From assembly GCF_042666655.1 (NCBI RefSeq), contig NZ_JBHTDE010000001.1, positions 1 through 64,000 of the forward strand: a stretch of 64,000 nt of DNA. The letters are read 5' to 3'. Source of the DNA: Paracraurococcus sp042666655 (GTDB lineage Bacteria > Pseudomonadota > Alphaproteobacteria > Acetobacterales > Acetobacteraceae). The position numbers and the translations under genes are program-made. A model generated the notes under the pieces. The model ran no database searches. It saw nothing but the letters and a program-made list of their open reading frames with translations, and was not told the DNA's origin. Shown one piece after another: positions 42,428 to 49,889 of the stretch (positions are counted from its first letter, which is position 1; every line of letters starts with the position of its first letter).

Positions 42428-43576
42428 ATGGAGATGAGCGTGCTGGACGGCATCAAGGTGGTCGAGCTCGGCCAGGTGCTGGCCGGGCCTTTCGCCGGCG
42501 CCATCCTCGCCGATCTCGGCGCCAGCGTCGTCAAGGTGGAGAAGCCCGATGGCGGCGACGATGCGCGGCAGATGGGCCCCGCCTTCCGGCATGGCGACGC
42601 GCTGAATTTCCACGAGTTCAACCGCGGCAAGCGCAGCGTCACGCTCGACCTGAAATCGGCCGAGGGCGTCGCCGCGCTGCATGGGCTGCTGGCCGATGCC
42701 GACATCCTGGTGCACAACCTGCGCCCCGGTGTCGCGGAAGCCCTGGGGCTCGGGCCGGAGGCCGTCGCCGCGCTGCATCCGCGGCTGATCTACTGCGCCA
42801 TGGGCGCCTTCGGCCACAAGGGTCCGCTGTCTCGCCGCCCGGGCTACGAGCCGCTGTTCCAGGCCTTCGCGGGTCTCTCCTCGATCACCGGCGAGCCCGG
42901 CGGCCCGCCGGTGCGGATGGGCGCCAGCGTGGTGGACCAGGGGACGGGGATGTGGACCGTCATCGGCGCGCTGGCCGCCCTGCAGCAGCGCGCGCGCACC
43001 GGGCGCGGCTGCGTGGTGAATACCTCCCTGTTCGAGACGGCGCTGATGTGGGGCGGGCAGAAGATCAGCGCCTATGTCAACCAAGGCAAGCTGCCCGAGC
43101 GCCACGCCTCCGGCCACCCCAATTTCGTACCCTACCAGGCCTTCGACTGCGCTGATGGCCCGCTGCTGGTCTGCTGCGGCAATGACCGGCTGTTCCGCAA
43201 ATTCGCCGACGTGCTCGGCCAGGATTGGCCGGCCGATCCGCGCTTCGCCACCAACCGGCAGCGGCTGGCCAACCAGGCCGCGCTGCTGCCGGCGATCGCC
43301 GCGCTGCTGCGGCCGCGGCCGCGCGGCGAGCTGGCGGAGGCGCTGATCGCCGCCGGCGTGCCGTGCTCCCCGGTCAACTCCATCCCCGAGGTGATGGCGG
43401 AGCCGCAGACCGCGGCGATGGAGATGCTGCAGCCGGTGCCGGGCGAGGATTTCTCCCTCCTCGCCATGCCGCTTTCCTTCGACGGCGAACGCCCGCGCAT
43501 CCGGCACGCGGCGCCGCGGCTGGGCGAGGCGCCGATGACCCCGCAGGTAATCGATCCGGCGCCCCGCAAGGGCTGA
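42428..43576 (+). CDS. Family III CoA-transferase with Glu at the catalytic position
   Basis: 382 residues; LDGIKVVELGQVLAGPFAGA and FHEFNRGKRSVTLDLKSAEG place it firmly in the CaiB/BaiF family. The catalytic motif reads PGYEPLFQAFAGL, so the nucleophile is Glu141 rather than Asp; the remaining active-site pattern is intact. It may still form a glutamyl-CoA intermediate or have changed chemistry. Preceded by GGGGGAG; co-directional with fahA, 37-base gap. Confidence 0.87.
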   Translation: MEMSVLDGIKVVELGQVLAGPFAGAILADLGASVVKVEKPDGGDDARQMGPAFRHGDALNFHEFNRGKRSVTLDLKSAEGVAALHGLLADADILVHNLRPGVAEALGLGPEAVAALHPRLIYCAMGAFGHKGPLSRRPGYEPLFQAFAGLSSITGEPGGPPVRMGASVVDQGTGMWTVIGALAALQQRARTGRGCVVNTSLFETALMWGGQKISAYVNQGKLPERHASGHPNFVPYQAFDCADGPLLVCCGNDRLFRKFADVLGQDWPADPRFATNRQRLANQAALLPAIAALLRPRPRGELAEALIAAGVPCSPVNSIPEVMAEPQTAAMEMLQPVPGEDFSLLAMPLSFDGERPRIRHAAPRLGEAPMTPQVIDPAPRKG

Positions 43577-43627
43577 TCCTGCTCGCGTCGACGGCCCCCG
43601 GCCGCCGCGCAACGCAGGAGAGACCCT

Positions 43628-44098
43628 ATGCACGACACGCCGACCGACCGCACCGTCGCCCGCCGGAACGCAGGCGTCGCGGCACGAGCGAGCGTCATGG
43701 AACGCATCATCCCCTCCGACTTCCTCCGCCGCGTGCTGCTGGCGGATGCGGCCTGCAGCGGCGCGATGGGGCTGCTGCTGGCGCTGCTCGCCGGACCGCT
43801 CGCGCGCTGGTTCGGCCTGCCTGCCGCCATGCTGCTGCAGGTCGGCGTCTTCCTGCTGGCCTTCGCCGGCTTTGTCGCGGTGCTGGGGCTCCGGCGCGCC
43901 TCGCCGCGCCTGCTGGTCTGGCTGGTGATCGTCGGCAACGCGCTCTGGGCGCTCGACAGCGTGCTGCTGCTGGTCTCCGGCTGGGTGGCGCCGACCGTGC
44001 TCGGCGGCACCTTCGTCGTCGCCCAGGCGCTGGTCGTCGCCTTGTTGGCGGAGCTGGAATACACCGGCCTGAGCCGTTCCGCGCGCCTCGCGGCCTGA
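43628..44098 (+). CDS. Four-helix membrane protein, unknown function
   Basis: 156 residues with a soluble N-terminus of about 35 residues and four membrane helices (ACSGAMGLLLALLAGPLARW, AMLLQVGVFLLAFAGFVAVL, LLVWLVIVGNALWALDSVLL, LGGTFVVAQALVVALLAELE). Small integral membrane proteins of this design are common next to catabolic genes; no name recognised. CAGGAG ahead of the ATG. An internal ATG at 43697 is an alternative start nearer the first helix. Confidence 0.6.
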   Translation: MHDTPTDRTVARRNAGVAARASVMERIIPSDFLRRVLLADAACSGAMGLLLALLAGPLARWFGLPAAMLLQVGVFLLAFAGFVAVLGLRRASPRLLVWLVIVGNALWALDSVLLLVSGWVAPTVLGGTFVVAQALVVALLAELEYTGLSRSARLAA

Positions 44099-44425
44099 GC
44101 CTGCGGCGCATCGGCCAGGAACTCCTGTCCATGACCGCATGCAAAGCCAGCCACGACCGGCGGCGCGCCTTGGCCGCCGGCATCCTTCAGGCGGATGCCG
44201 GCACCGTCGCCGGGCCGACGGCGCCGGCGGCATGACCCCGCAGGCCGTGCCCCGCATCGTCGAGCAACGCCCGGCCTCCGCGCCGGTCGATGCCGCCGGC
44301 GGACTCCGCCACCTGAACCGGACCCCGGAGCGCGATGGCTTGGGGCGGAATCGCCGGAAAGCCCGGTCGCGCGGCCTCGCGGACGCTGAACCATGCTGCG
44401 TGAGCGAAGCCCGACGCCGCGTGCG
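44099..44425. other. Intergenic stretch with one strong hairpin
   Basis: No supported gene. A perfect 10-bp stem GCCGGCATCC (44176-44185) / GGATGCCGGC (44193-44202) with a 7-base loop lies about 80 bases after the membrane-protein stop, without a T-run. It could be a Rho-type pause or processing site. Short open frames here are GC-driven and have no ribosome-binding site. Confidence 0.4.
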
Positions 44426-44758
44426 TCAGCGCGGCCTCCTGGAGGCGATCGGCGGAACGGGCGCCGGTGCCGGCGCGACCTGGTCCTGCGGCGGCACGAT
44501 GTAGTGCGGCTGCGGATAGGTGACGACCGGCGGGGCGTAATAGGCCGGCGGTGGCGGCGCATAGTACACCGGCGGCGGGTAGTAGGCCGGCGGCGCCCAG
44601 TAGCCGCCGTAATAGGGCGGCGGCGCGTAATAGGCCGGTGGGCCGAGATAGACGCCGAACCCGCCGCCATGCCAGCCGCGTGCCTCCGCGGCGCCTGGTG
44701 CCAGGGACGCCGCCAGGCCCAGCGCGGCGGCGAGGCAGGCGGCGCGACGGATCGACAT
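44426..44758 (-). CDS. Secreted Pro/Tyr-rich protein with YYAPPP-type repeats
   Basis: 110 residues: signal peptide (MSIRRAACLAAALGLAASLA, cleavage near AEA), a Gly/His patch, then repeated AYYAPPPYY, AYYPPPVYY and AYYAPPVV units and a proline-rich end. Same architecture as the protein at 26578-26952 but without the glycine-zipper helix. Probably a surface or periplasmic structural protein. GAGGGTGC precedes the start. Confidence 0.7.
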   Translation of the reverse strand: MSIRRAACLAAALGLAASLAPGAAEARGWHGGGFGVYLGPPAYYAPPPYYGGYWAPPAYYPPPVYYAPPPPAYYAPPVVTYPQPHYIVPPQDQVAPAPAPVPPIASRRPR

Positions 44759-44842
44759 GGTGCACCCTCCGGTTCCGCGCGGCCGCGGCGGCCGGCACGG
44801 ATGCCGAAGATAGGCCGCTGCCGGCCCGGTGCAATCCGGTCG

Positions 44843-46354
44843 TCAACCGGCCAGGGTGCGGGCCTCCGCCAGGCAACGCTCGCGGGCGGCGGCGATGCGC
44901 CGGTCGATGCCGTCCAGCCTTGCCGCGTCGCACGCCAGCGCGTCCCGCCGCGTCGCCAGCAGCCGTGCCATCTCGGCCGGGGCCGGGCCGCCGAGCACGC
45001 TGCGCGCCCGGATGTTCGCCGCCGGGTCCAGCGCCTGCGCCACTGCGGCCTCGGCGATGCCCAGCGGCTTGCCGAACAGCGCGGCGGCGGCACGGTCGAG
45101 ATCGGCGCTGCGGATCGCATCCGCCGGCAGCCCGGCCGCCAGCGCGTCGCGGACCACCAGTGCCACCACGTTGTGCGCCATGCGGAAGGACATCCCGCTT
45201 TCACGGACGATGACGTCGGCCAGCTCGGTGGCGCTGCCGAAGCCCTCGGCGGCGGCGCGGGCCATGCGCTCCGGCCGCAACGCCAGGCCGGCGAAGACCT
45301 CCTCCAGCAGCGCCAGGATTCGCCGCGTCCGCAGCGCCGCATCGAGGATCGGCTCGTTCACCGCGGTCACCGCGTCGCCCACATCGGCGAAGGGGGTGTT
45401 CTTGGTGCAGGCCAGCGCTGCGGTCAGCGCCCCCTGGATCATCCCCGCCGCGGCGCGGACATGTTCCAGCGCCGCCGGGTTCTTCTTCTGCGGCATGATC
45501 GAGGAGACGGCGGAATGCCGGTCCGCCAGCTCGAGGAAGCCGTATTCCCAGGTGGACCAGGCGATCAGGTCGGTCGCCAGCCGCGACAGGAAGCTGGCCA
45601 GCACCGCCATGGCCGAGGCCGCCTCCAGCCCGTCGTCGCGCGAGGCGACGGCGTCGTAGGCGATCTCCAGGGGGGCCGCGAAGCCCAGCAGGTCGGCGAC
45701 CAGCGCGCGGTCGAGCGGGAAGGCGGTGGTGGTCAGCGCCCCGGCGCCGAGCGGGCAGCGATCCGCATGCGCCAGGGCGCCCGCCAGCCGGACCTGGTCG
45801 CGCGCCAGCACGTCGGCGGCGGCCAGCAGCCAATAGCCGAAGGTGACGGGCTGGGCATGCTGGGCATGGGTATAGCCCGGCATGACCACGGCGGCATGCT
45901 CCTCGGCCAGCCGCAGCAGCGTGCCGCGCAGGCCGAGCAGCGCGCGCTGCGCCGCGGCCAGGTCGCCGCGCAGCGCCATCCGCCAGGTGGTGGCGTTCAG
46001 GTCGTTGCGGCTGCGCCCGGTATGCAGCCGTCCCCCCACATCGGCGCCGAGCACCTGGACGATCCGCCGCTCGACATAGGAATAGAGATCCTCCGAGCGG
46101 TGGTCGACCGGCACGCCGTCCGGCCCCTGCGCCGCCAGCTCCAGCACGGTGCGGAGGCAGGCGCCGATCGCCTCCCGCCCCACGATGCCCTGGCGTTCCA
46201 GCATCAGCCCATGCGCGCAATGCGCCCACATCTCATGCTCGAACACCGCGGCCTGGGCGCGGGCGACGGCGGGGCGGTAGTAGCTCTCGACCAGCAGGGC
46301 GGAGGGCGCCTCCTTCACCCGCTCCCGCAGGCCGACCTCCGCCGCGCCGCTCAC
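44843..46354 (-). CDS. Argininosuccinate lyase-like protein of the fumarase/aspartase superfamily
   Basis: 503 residues from a GTG that overlaps the MaoC stop (GTGA). LHTGRSRNDLNATTWRM near 110, VMPGYTHAQHAQPVTFGYWL near 155 and the flexible loop SSIMPQKKNPAALEHVRA near 282 with the catalytic Ser are all argininosuccinate-lyase signatures. The length exceeds the usual 460 residues by a C-terminal extension. Coupling to a hydratase rather than argG suggests a paralogue acting on another fumarate- or aconitate-like adduct, not the arginine pathway. Confidence 0.75.
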   Translation of the reverse strand: MSGAAEVGLRERVKEAPSALLVESYYRPAVARAQAAVFEHEMWAHCAHGLMLERQGIVGREAIGACLRTVLELAAQGPDGVPVDHRSEDLYSYVERRIVQVLGADVGGRLHTGRSRNDLNATTWRMALRGDLAAAQRALLGLRGTLLRLAEEHAAVVMPGYTHAQHAQPVTFGYWLLAAADVLARDQVRLAGALAHADRCPLGAGALTTTAFPLDRALVADLLGFAAPLEIAYDAVASRDDGLEAASAMAVLASFLSRLATDLIAWSTWEYGFLELADRHSAVSSIMPQKKNPAALEHVRAAAGMIQGALTAALACTKNTPFADVGDAVTAVNEPILDAALRTRRILALLEEVFAGLALRPERMARAAAEGFGSATELADVIVRESGMSFRMAHNVVALVVRDALAAGLPADAIRSADLDRAAAALFGKPLGIAEAAVAQALDPAANIRARSVLGGPAPAEMARLLATRRDALACDAARLDGIDRRIAAARERCLAEARTLAG

Positions 46355-46806
46355 TCGTAGACCAGCGACAGGGTCTCGGCGACCAGGGCCGGGCGGTCGC
46401 TGCCCTCGACCTCGACCGTCGCCTCCATGGTGACGCGGGCGCCGCCCTGGATCGGCTCGACGGCCTTCAGCGTCAGGTGGCCGCGGACGCGCGACCCGGC
46501 CGGCACCGGCGCGGTGAAGCGCACCTTGTTCGAGCCGTAATTCACCCCGCGGCTGCGCTGCTTCACCTTCCAGATGCCGTGGTTGAGCTTCGGCAGCAGG
46601 GACAGCGTCAGGTAGCCATGCGCGATGGTCTTGCCGCCCGGCATCTCCCGCTTGGCACGCTCGACATCGACATGGATCCATTGGTGGTCGCCGGTCGCCT
46701 CGGCGAACTGGTCGATCATCTTCTGGTCCACCACCAGCCAGTCGCTGCTGCCGAGCTTCTGGCCGATATGCTTCGGCAGGTCGGCGATGGTCTCGATCTC
46801 GAGCAT
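46351..46806 (-). CDS. MaoC-family (R)-specific enoyl-CoA hydratase-like protein
   Basis: 151 residues, a single hot-dog domain: FAEATGDHQWIHVDVERAKR carries the hydratase Asp/His pair, and TIAHGYLTLSLLPKL the helix that closes the site. Similar proteins hydrate short trans-2-enoyl-CoA. It is the first gene of a two-gene leftward unit with the lyase-like gene; GGAGGA-type ribosome-binding site just upstream. Confidence 0.88.
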   Translation of the reverse strand: MLEIETIADLPKHIGQKLGSSDWLVVDQKMIDQFAEATGDHQWIHVDVERAKREMPGGKTIAHGYLTLSLLPKLNHGIWKVKQRSRGVNYGSNKVRFTAPVPAGSRVRGHLTLKAVEPIQGGARVTMEATVEVEGSDRPALVAETLSLVYE

Positions 46807-46893
46807 GGTTTCCTCCGTCTTATCCTTGGGGGAATTCCTGGCACGGGCGGGCGGGCTTGGCCAGCGGGGCAGGGCGGGGGATCATGCGGCGTG

Positions 46894-47607
46894 ATGCCCG
46901 ATTTCCAGCCCGCCCCCGGATCGCTCCCACCCGGCCACCGCGTCTATGCGATCGGCGATGTGCATGGCTGCGACGACCAGCTTGCCAGCCTCCACGCCAT
47001 GGTCGCGGCCGACCTCGCGGCACGGCCGGTGGCGGCGCCGCTGCTGCTGCACCTCGGCGACTATGTCGACCGCGGCCCGGCCAGCGCCGGGGTGGTGGCG
47101 CGGCTGGCCGGCGGGTCCCCCTTGCCCGGGGTGCCGGTGGTCAACCTGATGGGCAACCACGAGCGCACCATGCTCGACGCCCTGCACGGCGAACGCGCCG
47201 CGGTCACCGACTGGCGGATCAGTGGGGGCAGGGAGGCCCTGGCAAGCTGGGGGCTGGACGCCGACGGCGACCCGGCGCTCTGGGGCGCGGGCATCCCGGC
47301 GGCGCATCTCGATTTCGTGCGGGGCCTCGCGCTGCACCACCGGCTCGGCGGCTATCTCTTCGTCCATGCCGGGCTGCGGCCGGGCCTGGCCTTCGAGGAC
47401 CAGTCGCCCGACGACCTGATCCGCATCCGCCACGCCTTCCTGAACTCGGACGCGGATTTCGGCGCCGTGGTGGTGCACGGCCATTCGCCGACCCGCGGGC
47501 CGGTGGTGAAGGCGAACCGGATCGGCATCGACACCGGCGCGGTCTTCGGGCGGGAGCTGACCTGCCTGGTGCTGGAGGACGATCGGCTGGCCTTCCTGCA
47601 GGCATGA
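46894..47607 (+). CDS. Metallophosphoesterase, serine/threonine phosphatase or ApaH-like
   Basis: 237 residues with the complete calcineurin-type motif set: GDVHGC (21-26), GDYVDRG (55-61), GNHE (87-90) and later His in HAGLRPG and VVHGHS. PrpA/PrpB-type protein phosphatases and diadenosine tetraphosphatases share this size. An in-frame GTG lies 3 bases before the ATG used. Followed with ATGA overlap by a lipoprotein gene. Confidence 0.85.
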   Translation: MPDFQPAPGSLPPGHRVYAIGDVHGCDDQLASLHAMVAADLAARPVAAPLLLHLGDYVDRGPASAGVVARLAGGSPLPGVPVVNLMGNHERTMLDALHGERAAVTDWRISGGREALASWGLDADGDPALWGAGIPAAHLDFVRGLALHHRLGGYLFVHAGLRPGLAFEDQSPDDLIRIRHAFLNSDADFGAVVVHGHSPTRGPVVKANRIGIDTGAVFGRELTCLVLEDDRLAFLQA

Positions 47608-48614
47608 GGAACGGCGCGAGCCCGGGATGGATCGCGCTGCCGGCCGGGCTGCTGGCCGTCGCGCTGCTCGGTTGCGCCGGCCCGGCGGCGGACAGGGCGC
47701 CACCGTCGCTGCTGGCCGATGACGACCGGCTCTGCGCGGCGCGGGTCGGAGCGCGGCCCGAGCCCCCCGGAAAGGATCCCGGTGCCGGTCCCGGCGACCT
47801 GGTCGCGTCCGGTTTCTCCCGCAATGCGGCCGAGGTCGCCGACGCGATCGGTGCCGGCGCACCCCTGCTGCAGATGGCGATGCTGGAGGCCCGCGGGCCA
47901 CGCGGCCTTGCCGAGGAATTGCGCCTGCTGCGCCTGCGCCAGGCGGTCATGGACCGGATCATGCTGACGATGCTGGACATCTCCGGCATGCTCGCCGCGA
48001 TCGACTGCGAGGGGGAGCGCGGGGACCAGCTGCGGGTCCGCCTGCAGGGGATCGAGAACCGGCGTACCCGCAGCCTCGGCATCGCCAGCATCATGGTCGG
48101 CGCGCTGACCGCGGCGGTCTCGGGCGGCCTTTCGGTCGCGGGCGTCGGGGGCAGCGATGTCGCGGCGATGACGGGCGGCCTGGCCGAGGCCTCGGTCGCC
48201 ACGGCGCTGCTGTTCGGCTCGGCCTCCGGCCGCCTGCGGTCGGAACGCAACCTGCTCCGCGATGTCTGGCTACGGCCCGCGCGGTCGGACCTCTTCCCCG
48301 CCCCGGTCTGGCGCTACCTGACGCGGCGGCCCGACGGCGAGGCGGGCCGGCCGAGCATCGCCGAGGCGGTCATCGCGGCCTGGCGTGCCGCCGACCTGCT
48401 CGGCGAGCCGGGTTCGGACACCGAGCGCGCGCGGATCGCGCTGCTGTTCGGCCCGGGCGGTGTCTACACGGTGGAGGAGCTCGAGGCACGGGACGCCATG
48501 CTCGACCTGCTGGAGGCGCAGATTGCGCTGATGAGCGGCGACCTCCGGCTGCTCCTGCAGGAACTGCTCGCGCGGTCGGGGCCGACCGCGGCGCCACCGC
48601 CGCGCCTGGGATAG
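47604..48614 (+). CDS. Predicted lipoprotein, 336 aa, unknown function
   Basis: Signal peptide with lipobox LLGC (Cys24), so a membrane-anchored lipoprotein. A mostly helical body follows with a hydrophobic Gly/Ala/Ser-rich hairpin around residues 155-190 (MVGALTAAVSGGLSVAGVGG, then VAAMTGGLAEASVATALLFG) that may insert into a membrane. A helical C-terminal part ends in a proline tail. No family recognised. Coupled to the phosphatase gene. Confidence 0.6.
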   Translation: MRNGASPGWIALPAGLLAVALLGCAGPAADRAPPSLLADDDRLCAARVGARPEPPGKDPGAGPGDLVASGFSRNAAEVADAIGAGAPLLQMAMLEARGPRGLAEELRLLRLRQAVMDRIMLTMLDISGMLAAIDCEGERGDQLRVRLQGIENRRTRSLGIASIMVGALTAAVSGGLSVAGVGGSDVAAMTGGLAEASVATALLFGSASGRLRSERNLLRDVWLRPARSDLFPAPVWRYLTRRPDGEAGRPSIAEAVIAAWRAADLLGEPGSDTERARIALLFGPGGVYTVEELEARDAMLDLLEAQIALMSGDLRLLLQELLARSGPTAAPPPRLG

Positions 48615-48742
48615 AGCAGATCGCGGGCGGGCGCGCGCCCGGAGGCGTGGATCGGCTCCGGGAACAAGGCGCCACGGCGGTGCCGCGGTCGCTTCCGAAC
48701 GCAAACCGCCGTCGCGGGCATGTCCTCGCGCTGCGGCCGCGC

Positions 48743-49669
48743 TCAGGCCTGCCGCTTCCGCGTCTGGCTCCAGCCGATCCACAACCCCGCCGCCATGATC
48801 ACCGCGGCACCCACCCAGACCCCGGCATCCGGCCAGTCGCCGAAGACGAACCAGCCGATCACCACCGAACCGATCAACTGGAAATACTGGAAGGGCGAGA
48901 TGATGTTGGCCGGCGCATAGCCCAGCGCCTTGGCGACGCAGTAATGCCCGGTCGCCCCCAGCACGCCCAGGCCGCAGAACATCGCCAGGTCGCCCCAGCC
49001 GTCCGGCGTCTGCCAGACGAAGGGCAGCACCAGCAGCATGACGAAGGCGCCGACCACCGAGCTGAACAGCGCCGAGGTCTCCGGGCTGTCCACCCCGGCC
49101 ACCCGCCGGGTCAGGATCTGATACAGCGCGTAGCAGCAGGCGCTGAGCACCACGAGCAGCGAGGCCGGGTGGAACAGCGCCGTCCCCGGCCGGATCACCA
49201 CCAGCACGCCGAGGAACCCGCAACCCAGCGCCGCCACCCGGGCGGGCGTGGTCCGCTCCCCCAGCATCGGCCAGGCCAGCAGCGCCACGATCAGCGGCGC
49301 GGTCAGGCTGATCGCGGCCGCCTTGGCGATCGGGATGAAGGTGATGGCGAAGAAATGGCAGAGGTTGGAGGTGAACAGCATCGCCGACCGCGCCAGCTGC
49401 ACCCCAGGCCGCCGGGTCCGCAGCACGCGCAGCCCATATTTCGGCAGGAAGGCCGCCAGGAGGAACAGGATATGCCCGAAGGCCCGGGCCCAGGAGACCT
49501 GCAGGCTGGAATACTCCGCCCCCAGCAGCTTGGCGAAGCTGCTCATGATCGGGAACAGCAGGCCCGATGCGCACATGAACAGGATGCCGAGCAGGATGCG
49601 TTGCGCCGGGTAGGCGGGGGCGCCAGCGGTCGCCACGGCCGGGGGCGGCGGCCTGGAATCCTCGGTCAC
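48743..49669 (-). CDS. EamA/DMT-family inner-membrane transporter
   Basis: 308 residues, ten predicted membrane helices in two EamA repeats (LGILFMCASGLLFPIMSSFA at the first helix; PLIVALLAWPMLGERTTPAR and FQYFQLIGSVVIGWFVFGDW at the repeat ends). Such proteins export amino acids, nucleosides or drugs. GTG at 49669 is preferred because the extension to ATG 49747 is basic, Cys-containing and non-homologous-looking. Confidence 0.82.
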   Translation of the reverse strand: MTEDSRPPPPAVATAGAPAYPAQRILLGILFMCASGLLFPIMSSFAKLLGAEYSSLQVSWARAFGHILFLLAAFLPKYGLRVLRTRRPGVQLARSAMLFTSNLCHFFAITFIPIAKAAAISLTAPLIVALLAWPMLGERTTPARVAALGCGFLGVLVVIRPGTALFHPASLLVVLSACCYALYQILTRRVAGVDSPETSALFSSVVGAFVMLLVLPFVWQTPDGWGDLAMFCGLGVLGATGHYCVAKALGYAPANIISPFQYFQLIGSVVIGWFVFGDWPDAGVWVGAAVIMAAGLWIGWSQTRKRQA

Positions 49670-49889
49670 GCGCTCTGATGCTCGCTTATTGCATGGCTGC
49701 ACACGATGCGGCGTGCAGCTTTTTCTCGCAACCGCAGCACGCGGCACTATATAAGGTAGGTGCCGGGAGGGGCGTGTTGCGCCCCCGAACCGCCAAACAG
49801 GCCCATGAACGGCCTACGGCTTGCATCCGGCAGCCCATCTGGCCCGTTTCATGGCGCGACCCCCAAGGGGGGCGCGGAGAAGAACACTG

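Noticed and set aside
44139..44504. 121-codon rightward open frame between the membrane protein and the YYAPPP gene
   Set aside because: It overlaps the signal-peptide gene on the other strand, lacks a ribosome-binding site and shows no protein-like pattern.
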